Part shown: piece after piece, positions 11,298-20,691 of the stretch
How positions within the stretch are numbered: position 1 is the first letter of the stretch
How the letters are laid out: each line of letters starts with the position of its first letter
Assembly (NCBI GenBank): GCA_003255025.1
Contig: QANY01013428.1
Span: 1-64,000, forward strand
Length of the DNA stretch: 64,000 nt
Source: Datisca glomerata
Lineage: Eukaryota; Streptophyta; Magnoliopsida; Cucurbitales; Datiscaceae
Direction of reading: 5' to 3'
Notes under the pieces: generated by a model
Seen by the model: only the letters and a program-made list of their open reading frames with translations
What the model was told of the DNA's origin: nothing
Databases searched by the model: none
Made by a program: the position numbers and the translations under genes

Positions 11298-12582
11298 CCA
11301 CCATTTGACTTATTAACCTAAAAAAGCTAATAAACTTTAAGCTAAACTAATCTAACTTTTTAACTTAAAACTCTTTTAATTTTTTCACATGCCCAAAATT
11401 ACACCCATTTTTTTCTAAAAACTACACAAACATATCTCTCTTCTTCAAGACAGATCTATAAAATGAGAAGGAAATCGTGTTGTTTTGAACTGGAGTGGTG
11501 GTGCCGATACAATCATTGATTCTTTCTGTGGTGCTTTTTCTGAGGTCACGAGTTTGAGTTAAGGTCACGAGTCAGATTAAGACAGTCCGAGGAGTCAAGT
11601 CGCTGCCGCGGGTTTGGGCGGGACATGGGTCGGGATAGGTCATGGGTCAGGATGGGTCAGGGATTCTGGTTAGGAACAAACGTCGGGTCAGGAACAAAGG
11701 CCAGGGAGTCAGGCCAGAGACCTGGGTCAGGGAGCCTAGGTCAAGGGAATGGGTCAGGGCGGGTTGGGTTGGGGAGCCGAGTTCAGGTGAGACACGGGTC
11801 ACGATGGGTTGGGGAGTCGGGTCAACCGAGCCTGGTCAGGGACACGAGGTCAGGAGTTCGGGTCGGGTCATAGGTTGGGTCGAAGACGTGGGTCGGGTCA
11901 GGTCGGGGTCACAAGTTAGTGAGTCGAATCAGGCTAGGTTGGGGAGCCGGGTTCGGGTGAGACGCGGGTCGAGAAGTCAGGTCAGGTTGGGTTAGGGACA
12001 CGAGGTTAGAAGTTTGGGTCATGGACATGACTGCCCAACCACAAACCTCGACTCGACCCAGACCCCGACCATGACCACGACATCGACCACGACCCTGACC
12101 TCGACCCTGACCAGACCTCGACCCCGACCCCAACCTTAACCACGACCCCGACCTCGACCATGACCATGGCATCGAGTCTGACCCTGACCCTTAGGTTAGG
12201 GAGCCGGGGTCGAGTGGGACAGACGAGGTCGGGTGGGACACGGGCCGAGACGAGTCACGTGTCGGTTCAGGGGAACGAACGAGTCATGGGTCAGTTTGGA
12301 TGATTCTCGTTTAGATTAACGATTTGAAAAAAAAAAGATGGATACTAAATAAATGAGTTAAATGCAATATATATCATTAAGAGAGATATTAAAGTAATTT
12401 TAATTAAAATAATTTATTTATTTATTTATTTATATGTAAAATATCATTTTAAAATAAGTTATGGCTTAAAATAATTATAATCACCTAAGCCAAATATGTT
12501 TTAACTTATAGATTAAAGTTAAACTTAAATAAATTACAACTTAAAAATTTAAGCTATAAGTTTAAGTTGAGTCAAACAGAGC
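11298..12582. mobile_element. PIF/Harbinger-like non-autonomous TIR element
   Basis: The ends are imperfect inverted repeats: the left end reads CCACCATTTGACTTATTAA and the right end, reverse-complemented, reads GCTCTGTTTGACTCAACTT; both continue into similar AAGCT/TTAA-rich text. A TAA trinucleotide precedes the left end (11295-11297) and follows the right end (12583-12585), as expected for a Harbinger-type 3-bp duplication. Removing the element and one TAA brings the two halves of the copia RT into one open frame. No transposase is encoded. The interior holds GC-rich minisatellite. Confidence 0.65.
11560..12300. repeat. GC-rich degenerate GGGTCAGG minisatellite with strand switch
   Basis: From about 11600 to 12010 the plus strand is G-rich, built on variants of GGGTCGGGTCA. 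From about 12040 to 12170 the same motif is inverted (CCCGACC...), and from 12190 to 12300 it is G-rich again. The reading frames that run through it encode Arg/Gly/Ser-rich peptides with no domain and are by-products of the repeat. Confidence 0.8.
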
Positions 12583-12800
12583 TAATATCAATCTAAAAAT
12601 AGTACTTTTTACTATAGAGCTGAAAGTTCCTTCATAATCAAAACATGCTTCTTGATGAAACCGTTAGTCACTAACTTAACTTTATGTCTAGCAATTAATT
12701 CACCGGATGATATTTAAACTGAAAAACTCATTTGCAACTTATGGCTCGCCTACCAAGAGGTAGAGATGTAACGGACCATGTTCCTTGTTTTTGTAAGGCT

Positions 12801-14150
12801 GAGAATTAATCATTCATTGTAGTCCTCCACTGGGCAAATTTAGATGCAACACTAAAGGATGTTGGCTCAACAGAAGTGAAAAGGAATTTTAAAGTAATAA
12901 AATAAATGAAAGAGTAAATAATGATAGCAGATTGATTGTATTCACCACTTTGGGTTAGATCAGCCTCTAAGCCAAATATTTAGAGTACAAGTCAATTACA
13001 TGAAATCTGATTTTTCATGCCTATTTACAAGAGAAATAAAGAATAGCAGAAAGTTTTATCTTTAACTCGGTCTTTAATTATTACTATGAATCAATCTTTC
13101 TGTTAACTTCATTTGACAGCACAATCACTTGAATTCAGTTGGTCATGTCTGCAATCTTCTTCTCCTCTTCTCTTCTGATTGACTTTAAATTTTTTATTAT
13201 TATTTTATGATTGGGGAGTTAAATAAACATTTTTTTCTTAGAATTACCTAATTTAGACCTTGTGTGTATTGGATGTTGATTAGCAGTAACAACTATGTAA
13301 CTTCGGAAATGTTAGAGCTAGGTAAATTGCTGGAAGATAGAGGATTAGAAGAAGTAGGACATACTTTTGTACCAGTAAAATGAGAACGGGATCGAGGGAG
13401 TAGGAGGAAGAATGTTGATTTGTTAAAAGAAAAAGTAAAAGAAAAGATGAAGAAGAAGTAGATGAAGTAAAAGGAGAAGAAGGTGAGGTGAATTACCAGA
13501 TTGAGCAAATGGAAATAAGTTCTCATCAAAGACAACATGTCTTGATGTAAAAATTATTTTAGAAAATATAACCTTTGTACTCAAGGGGATAGCCTAGGAA
13601 AATACACTGAACAGTTTTTTGTTCTAATTTATGCATATAACCTCTGTACTTAAGTAATGAGTAGCAAGTACAACCAAAGACTCTTAAATGATAATACTCA
13701 TATTACCTTAACTAAGTGCCGATACTTCCTCTCTGATAGACCAATATGATGGAGTATATGCACATGATTCTTGATGTAAAATATCATGTGAATTGGAAAA
13801 AATTAATCATGTTTTTTATGATAAAATCTCCACCACCATCGGACCTGTAAGTCTTGATTTTATTGGACAATAGATTCTTAATAAAAGAATTAAAACATGT
13901 GAAAATAGAATATACATCATATTTATATATTAAAGGATGAAGTTACGTATATCGTGAATGATCATCAATAAAAGAGATCCAAAACCAAATGCAGATCGAA
14001 GAAAAGAAGGACCCAAACACTAGTATGTAGTATTTTTAAATGACTACAATTTACTTGAAAGTGTAGCTTTGACATTTTGCCCATCAAACAAAACTTACAG
14101 GACATTATTTGAAGTAGAGTTATTTTTAAAAATATACTTTTTATCACAGT
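12801..14150 (-). pseudogene. copia-1 integrase remnant
   Basis: Minus-strand pieces match Ty1/copia integrase C-terminal patterns: FLRYPLEYKGY near 13590 (usually FLGYP-x-x-x-KGY) and VFDENLFPFAQSG at about 13495-13535, out of frame with each other. Sequence at about 13800-14150 is compatible with the catalytic core but too frameshifted to place the acidic residues. Nothing here is translatable as an enzyme. Confidence 0.5.
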
Positions 14151-14339
14151 AATTTTGAAAAGTATATCTCATTTTAAAAACTAGAATTATATATTCTGAG
14201 CTCACTACTTTTTCACTTTTTAATGATTAGTCACTTTTCTCTTTTATTTCTTTTTCTTTTCTTCTCAATTCTGTTGGGTCTCCACTCGTACCAGTAAGTA
14301 GGATTCATTAAAAATGCTCTCAACTTTTTCCTCACTCAC

Positions 14340-15110
14340 TGAGATATGGAACAACAAGCAAAGAATTTTACGCGGATGAATATGGAATCACTGTGAAAAT
14401 GTTGTGAGAAATATATTCATATTGAGTACTGTAAGAGGGAGGTCTGTTTTGTTTCTTTTCAAGAGTTGCTAGAAAACGTACAAAATCAAGGTAAGCCTTC
14501 TACTTATGTTTTACGTGCTTGGTTAAAAATTGTGTTTTGGAGAGTGAGTTTAAATGTGATTACTAGTTGTGCTTCCAATTATTTATGGAAGAAGAAAATA
14601 ATTGAGATGTGGCTTGAAATTTATAAATTTGTAATCAAATTAAAATTTTATCCACCTTAATTTGAAGAAAAACTCGTAGAGCTTAAAGTTAAGTTGAGAA
14701 ATTTAAAGGATGATTTTTTAGAAGCTCTGGAAATATGTGCTCCTTCATTTTGAAATTGATTGAAAAGTGGTTTTGTTCTTAAATTCATATTAAGATTTGT
14801 TTTTAAATTATATCAATTTTCAACTTATTTAGAGTACTTGTGCATATGGTCAGAACAGTTAATATTGCATATTACATATATCCTAATGTCTGTATGTTTT
14901 AGAGGTGGAAATGATGCTTGATTGTTTAAACTTTATTTTGTACATGTACTTGTGTGTTGTTCAATGCAGTAAGGACTCATATGGATGCAAAGAGATGGAA
15001 GTAATGGAGTCTGTTACTACTACAAAATCTAGGATAGAAAAACTAAAACTTACTTTGCAAGATCAGAAAGTTAAAAGAGATTATTTTGTACATGTCTTTT
15101 CTTGTGAGGA
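14340..15110 (+). pseudogene. unrecognised exon-like segment, plus strand
   Basis: A plus-strand frame runs from about 14440 to 14660 and contains KPSTYVLRAWLKIVFWRVSL; after one stop it continues as EEKLVELKVKLRNLKDDF. An intron-like stretch follows, ending in a good acceptor (GTTGTTCAATGCAG at 14957-14970). A second frame then gives GCKEMEVMESVTTTKSRIEK, a probable coiled coil. The amino-acid composition is protein-like, unlike the flanking copia debris on the other strand. I do not recognise the family. It may be a host gene fragment or captured exons. The last part runs into LTR sequence. Confidence 0.3.
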
Positions 15111-15267
15111 TCATCATGGATCCCTGTTCTCATCAATCAAGAATCTGTACAGTAAAGTAATAGAAAATACTTTCCTTACACAATCATAACTAACACAACT
15201 GAACAGGACATTTCTAATGCACAAAACTAATCCAAAATGCACCGTATTAACAAATATCACTAATAAA
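15110..15267 (-). mobile_element. 5' LTR (truncated) of copia-1
   Basis: It aligns by eye with the left LTR across CTGTTCTCATCA, ATAGAAAATA.TTTCC, AACTAACACAACTGAACA and CAAAACTAATCCAAAA. It ends near ATCACTAATAAA, corresponding to the LTR start at 10113. The 3' part of the LTR is missing or replaced by the exon-like segment to its left. No matching 5-bp target duplication was found. Confidence 0.55.
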
Positions 15268-15731
15268 TAGGACCTAACCGATTAACCGAACCATGACAGA
15301 CGCAATAAGCGAGCTGAGCTGGACCGTGGATGATTTGTATGGTCGGTTTCTTCAGTTTTCTAACGCCGTAAATTAGTCAACCGATCAAGAATTCAACCCA
15401 ATGGCTCCGTCTCAGCTACTATGTGCGTCTTCTGCACTCCATTCACAGCTTTTGTGGCCTGAAAAACAGTATTTTAGCAAAACAAAAGGACTCAACTGTT
15501 TTTATATTGTACACATTGAATTAAGCAGAATTGGGAGAATATGCTACAAAGGAAATTGATTTCCGAGAAATAAGCCAACGTAATTTTCAAATTCTTCAAA
15601 TTAAATCTTTGCTTGTAGTGTCCAAATGTTCGTTGTTACTTTGAGTACAAGCTCTGTTGAAGGACTACTTGTAGTTGTTCAAAATCGGACTTTTCATTCA
15701 TCAAGTTCTGCACTGAGAACAAGAAATATAT
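15268..15731. other. intergenic, one short protein-like stretch
   Basis: A short plus-strand stretch at about 15294-15375 reads MTDAISELSWTVDDLYGRF and then stops. It looks protein-like but has no recognised family. It could be another exon of the unrecognised plus-strand segment to its left. Otherwise AT-rich and empty. Confidence 0.3.
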
Positions 15732-15822
15732 AGCCTAGACATTCAACTTTTCTAGGAATGAAACTATTTTAGGTAGAAAACTAAAAAAGGAGCCTGATAC
15801 ACATTAAGCAACTAAAATCTCC
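15732..15822. repeat. dispersed repeat, copy 1
   Basis: The text CTATTTTAGGTAGAAAACTAA through AGCAACTAAAATCTCC recurs in diverged form at about 32300-32391. The position just beyond a copia 3' end suggests the end of an LTR, inferred from placement only. Confidence 0.5.
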
Positions 15823-15839
15823 TATAATTATATTACTCA

Positions 15840-17640
15840 TTTTGAGAATTAATAGCTCATGCCAGCATCGCCCTAAAGTCAGTGCATAGATATATCTAAT
15901 ACCCAACTTGCCAAGTAAGTTATAGATTACTGGAAATGATCTTCGTGAGTATAACTACCAGTTGGTACATGAGCTTCTGTTTGATGAAATGTCGGTCTAC
16001 CTCTACAAGTTTTGTGCTGACATGTTGAATCAGATTATCAGTGATGTCAATGGTTGTTTTGTTGTCACAAATTAATCGTAGAACCAAGTGTATAACCAAT
16101 TTCTGCAACTACCTTCTTTAACCCAACCTCTACACTACACAATGTCACTAACTTCTGCTTCTTACTCCCCCGAATGACTAAGTTGCTTCCGAGAAAAGTA
16201 AAATCACCCGACGTGGATCTTGGTAACACTCCCTCCTAGAAAAGTAAAATTACCCAGATGACAATTCTTGGATAATATAAGCCCTTCTTAGGAGCAAATC
16301 TTAGGTTGCTAAATGCCAGATTGGTGGTTTTTCACGATTATATCTAAAAGGTAACCTATAAGCAGCAGACGTATCTAACACATTAACAGGCTAGAGGGAG
16401 AGCTTACCTTGGGAATTTTCTCAGGAGATTAGTCTTCTGGTATTGGAGAGTGGGAATTTTTCGCAAGAGATTAGTCTTCAGTTTGTCTTACAACAAATGG
16501 TTTACTTGGAAAACCGGCCGGCTTTCCTCATTAACTGGATTGGTCTTCTCAACTGGAGAATCTGGGTGGAGAAGTAGATTTGTCTAGTTCTATTCGTCAT
16601 TCTTTATCTCCCTATGAAAAAGAGATGTGGACCGAAGTGGTGAAAAAAGTTTTAAGACTCCAGGAACGTGACATCTATGGTGACAATGTGCGTTTGGCGG
16701 TATGATGGTGACATCGATATCTCTTTTATGTGTAGCAAACCCGATAAGAAACATGAAAAACACATGAATCAGCTTAGTGCTTTGATTTTTATGAAGGGAA
16801 CACATCCAAAAATACGAGGGATCATCATAATGAGACCATAGGCGTTTGTTGGGAGACAACGCGAAGTGGGGTCTTAAAATTTAACATTTTGCAAGGCATA
16901 CTGTCCAGCAAATATACTTATGTGACAACAGCATCATCCTAGTTAGATGGGGCACATGAGCTGCACTAATAACTAATAAGTGCCTCGCATTCCCTAAAAT
17001 ATGCTTATTCTTTCGTTCTTCAACATCGTTTCGTTGTGGTGTTTGGGAATAGGAGGCTCACGGAGGATGCCAGGAGTCTTGAAAAATTTCTCAAAATTCA
17101 TGATTGATATATTCTCTATCATTGTCAAAATGGAGAATCTGAAATTTAGCCAAAATATGGGTCTGAATCATGGCATGAAAAAATCTAAAAATACCCAACA
17201 CATCACTCTAATGTATCAAATAAAGCGAGTTGTGCGGGTACAATTATCCAAGAAAAGTCACAAAACCACCTATTGCCAGAAGGCTTAGATATGAGAGAGA
17301 ATCCCCATACATTAGAATGAATTCGAGTAAAAGGAATATCCTTTTTATTCAAACATAAAGGGTAAGATACACTACGAGTTTCGGCCAAAATCCATGCCTC
17401 ATATTTAAAATTTGAGTCCTGTAAATCTGGAAACAAATTAGGTAGTAAATGATTTAAATATTTAAACGATGGATGCTCAAATGACGGTGCCATAATCAAA
17501 TATGCCTTTGTTTGACACTGATGAATGTTGCATGTTATTACCTGTATGGGTGAAAGGAGTGTGAGGAGAGTGGGCTGGGAGATGAGAAGTTGGAGAGGGA
17601 AGGGGGAGATCGGGTTGTGTGACAGCAAATTGAGCTGGAG
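15840..17640 (-). pseudogene. Ty1/copia pol remnant (copia-2)
   Basis: Read right to left: a GAG-pre-integrase segment (APSFEHPSFKYLNHLLPNLF, about 17450-17510); the integrase core opening (RIHSNVWGFSLI); core text resembling SDNGREY and TPQQNGVAERKNR in damaged form (about 17050-17180); and a RNase H tail with LICDNKTTIDI and VEVDRHFIKQKL (about 15950-16080). The last ends in a typical copia C-terminus near 15860. Most of RT is missing or unrecognisable between about 16140 and 16990. Frameshifts and stops throughout; not functional. Confidence 0.75.
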
Positions 17641-18145
17641 AATGTGAACTTAAGAGTATAGCGACTATTTTTATGATATTTTATAATTAGACCAATTTTT
17701 ATGTTTCTTATTTGATTTGACACGTTTTTTATGAAAGCCCTATTAGGTGTCGCTACAAATGGTCCAATGTTTTTGTTCACTTTTACCACTATCACCACTT
17801 AGCCCACCAGGCTGCCAAAGAAGAGAACAGCCTCGAAGAAGAGAAGGGAGACATCTTATGTGAAGAAGACTTCCTATGCATAGGCTATTGAATGGATAGA
17901 GCTTGCTATCGAATTGAGTAGTTCTGACCTCCAGACTGCTCATCTTGCCTGGTCCTTTTTAAAACACCATAATGGAGCCGACATATTGTCACACGATCCG
18001 TCCTTGTCATCATCATGGCCCTTCTTGAGTCTTTCCTTTGAATGTGAGCATGTGCTTGCTCTACCATGTGAATGAAGGATATGGTGCAGCGAATTAGTCT
18101 TGCTCTTGATTCATATGTGAGAGAACCTATTCTATGGTCCTATAG
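17641..18145. other. unassigned sequence between copia-2 pol and copia-3 LTR
   Basis: By position it could be copia-2 gag, but I cannot read a zinc knuckle or other Gag motif. No usable frame is present. Confidence 0.35.
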
Positions 18146-18269
18146 AAACAAATAAAAATTATGACTTCAACTTGTGGATCTTAATTTGGTCAAAGATATG
18201 CAATGTAGAGAGAGAAGCTCTAACTTCTCTCTATAAACTTAGAACCGTTCTGGGCTTCCTCCTTCTCCG

Positions 18270-20691
18270 GTGGGGAGACCTCCATCTGAACATCCCATGG
18301 TTAATGAAGATTATTTCGAAGCTCAACATCAAGCTAAGGCTTCGGTCACCTCTTCCTTGGAGGAATCCTCCAGCTCAAAGCAGAATATAATGGCTGGGAA
18401 TAAGCAAAGGTTATGTGAGTTCGAGCTTTTAATGTGTCGGAAGCTTTGGATGCTCGTATTAATGGAGCTAGCAACATTAATTTTGCCTCCCTGGGAACTA
18501 AAAGTTACAACTTTGAGTTGAAAAGGGATCACATAAAGATTTTCTCTACCATTAATGAAGAGCATCTCTCTCAAGTTCAAGGGTTGGAGGAGTTCTGAAG
18601 CCCAAATATTCTTAAGACTGAGGAAAATGCACAAGTATTAGCTACATTATAGTTATGTGCTAATGTTTCTAAAGATTTTACAGGTCCGATGGTTGCTAGA
18701 CCCAACTCCAAGCTGGGAGAAAATGGGACATCTTTGAGGGAGAATGAGCAATTCCCACTATCAGAGAAGCTCAGGAAGTTCGCCAGGGGTCCTCTGGCCA
18801 AGAGAGGTGCTCGAAGAGGAGAGTTGGGCAAGGAGGAAGGTATGTATCTTGGTAGGGGTCTTGCTGCTCACGTGACCAAATCAGGGGCTGAAAACTCAGC
18901 CCGTAATTTGAATAAAGTAATAGTGCGACCTGCATGCATTAATGTCTTTCAAGACTTGCTGGCTAAAAAACTGGTGCAAGGACAGGCTATTTGTCCTACA
19001 CGCGATGGTGACGCATTGCAAGGACACCTAGCTACTTGTCCTTCACGTGATTACCCATTGCAAGTACACCAAGCCATTTGTCCAACACATGATTACCCAT
19101 TGCAAGGACATCAATGTGTTAGTGACCCCTCATTTGGCTCTTTCCCTGCCCTACATAATAACTTGTCCTTGGCAACTTTGGGTAGCCCCTCCCATAGGTG
19201 TCCCAAACCTCTTAATGAAGTTTTCAAGTACTTGTCATCACACTCGTTTCCCACAGCTCGAAGGCCTCCTCCCTCTGCATTTCTTAAGTATAATGAAGTG
19301 GTTGAGGAGCTAGAGCTTTATGCCTTTACTCAGGGATTTCGACGTAATTGTAAGGTTTTTCCTAACCTCCCTTCTACACCCATACTAAAAAAGAATCCCC
19401 AATTCCTTTACTTTCACACAATGCTTTACTTTCACACAATGTTGTGTATGAAAAGCTTTGTGAAGCCTCAACCGAGCCAGCCAAACAAGATAGGTCTTGG
19501 ACTGAAAAGGTTCAGACCAATCAAAGCAACGTCTATGACTGGCATTCAAGGATACAACCATTTTTTATCCTAAGAGTAATACTATTATGCTTCCCAACTT
19601 TGTGACTAGAGATAGCTTTACCAAGTGGAACAATTCCCTTGCTGGTTTCTTTGTGGGTAAGACAACCCTATTGCACCTAGTTAAAAAACTTGCTTTACAA
19701 TTTTGGAAGAGTAGAGGATTGGTAGATGTTACAGTGAATAAGGGACTTTTTTTACTTTAGGTTTCAATCCATTGAGGAGATGGAGATCTTATTGGATGAT
19801 GGTCCATGGAACCTACTGGAAAAACCTTTGGTTTTGAAATCTTGGCAACATAACCTAGTCTTCTCCAAAGAAATATCTGGATGAATCTCTGGAATGTACC
19901 AGTTGAATTATGGCCTGAGGAAGCACTTGGCCATATAACTAGTACAATTAGGAAGCCTCTTTACACTAACCTCTCCACAACCAAAGGTGTAAGGAAAGAC
20001 TATGCTAGAATCTGTGTTGAGATTAGTGTACAAACTAGCATGGTTGAGCACTTTGATATTGATATGGGTATTGAGGGATGTGACCCATTTTTGTAGAGGT
20101 CAAATATTAGGGGCTCCCTAAAGGTTGCTTCAAGTGTTCCATCTTTGGTCATGACTGTGACTTCATCCCCCCCCTAAAAAAACCCAACCCCCATACATCC
20201 CCATCACAATCTCATATTCCACCTAACAACCCTATCCATAACCCTCCTTCCTCTCCTTTGAACCACTTGCCGACATCCATTTCAACCCCTAACTCCCCCC
20301 TCCCCATCCAACCCCTTCTAATAAGGAACCATGGATTGTGGTCACCTCAAAAAAATCCAAGAGGAAAATCATTACCCCTGATATCTCTAACCCTAATTCT
20401 AAGCTTGAGTTAGCCCTCTTACCTAACCTAGAGGAGGGTGAGGTCATCTCTCCTTTACAGATTGAGACTTTACCGGTTGTACTTTGTAGGTCTGATTTGA
20501 TTGTTGCTCCTACAATTGAGGTAGATACAACCTTGACTACCCCAAGCCTAGAAGCTTCCTCCTTTACTCCATCTAGTTCAGGGAAGAGGAAGAAAAAGAA
20601 GAAAGAGAAGTATGAACCTACTCCCCATCGAGTTAAATTGGATGAGACCTTGGGAAAGGTTAGTGGGGACCCCACACCAGATTATGTTTAA
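18270..20691 (+). pseudogene. LINE-1 ORF1 (nucleic-acid-binding protein)
   Basis: It starts at ATG 18270 or 18297 after a 5' leader. It is broken by frameshifts near 18420 and 18600 and later, but is readable in pieces. A long open piece spans 18689-19573. A DUF4283-type domain is recognisable at about 19590-20090 (WNVPVELWPEEALGHITSTI and YARICVEIS). A partial zinc knuckle CFKCSIFGHDC lies near 20130, and a Pro/Ser/Lys-rich tail ends with a TAA at 20689-20691. This is the normal architecture of plant L1 ORF1. It would bind the element's RNA. The ORF1 stop overlaps the ORF2 start. Confidence 0.7.
18977..19118 (+). repeat. 42-45-bp coding repeat in LINE-1 ORF1
   Basis: Three to four tandem copies encode a CP-x-x-D-Y-PLQ-x-HQ unit of 14-15 residues (for example CPSRDYPLQVHQ and CPTHDYPLQGHQ). 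The frame is kept across copies. A second small repeat at about 19405-19440 encodes YFHTML twice. Confidence 0.75.

Larger units (their letters stand above)
10140..12800 (-). pseudogene. copia-1 reverse transcriptase and RNase H remnant
   Basis: Read right to left, the segment carries the N-terminal RT region (ELIARHKVKLV near 12690, then FSSIVKSTIFRLIL), the catalytic-region start RHLDVMNAF (about 11300), and the 3' RT part (SLKYFLSLKIDHSSAGF, then TSSKPCKTPCTPV). It also has the YRSRPVGALKYLTFTRPYI block and an RNase H tail with LLCDNVSAIAL. These are standard Ty1/copia pol signatures. The residues between IRL and the HLDV motif are partly missing and several frameshifts are present, so no active enzyme is encoded. 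The 11298-12582 TIR element interrupts it. Confidence 0.75.
9731..15267 (-). mobile_element. decayed Ty1/copia element (copia-1)
   Basis: Two similar terminal segments (about 9960-10113 and 15110-15267) share text such as AACTAACACAA.TGAACA and CAAAACTAATCCAAAA and end in an equivalent TATTAGTGATRTT start on the minus strand. Between them lie RNase H and RT (10140-12800) and integrase (about 13290-14150) remnants in the order expected for Ty1/copia read right to left. A polypurine tract (minus GAAGGGG, 10114-10120) abuts the left LTR. The RT is interrupted by a separate TIR element. No intact frame remains. Confidence 0.7.

Noticed and set aside
11625..12172. Arg/Gly/Ser-rich frames on both strands.
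   Set aside because: They follow the GGGTCAGG repeat in several frames at once, with no domain or start context.
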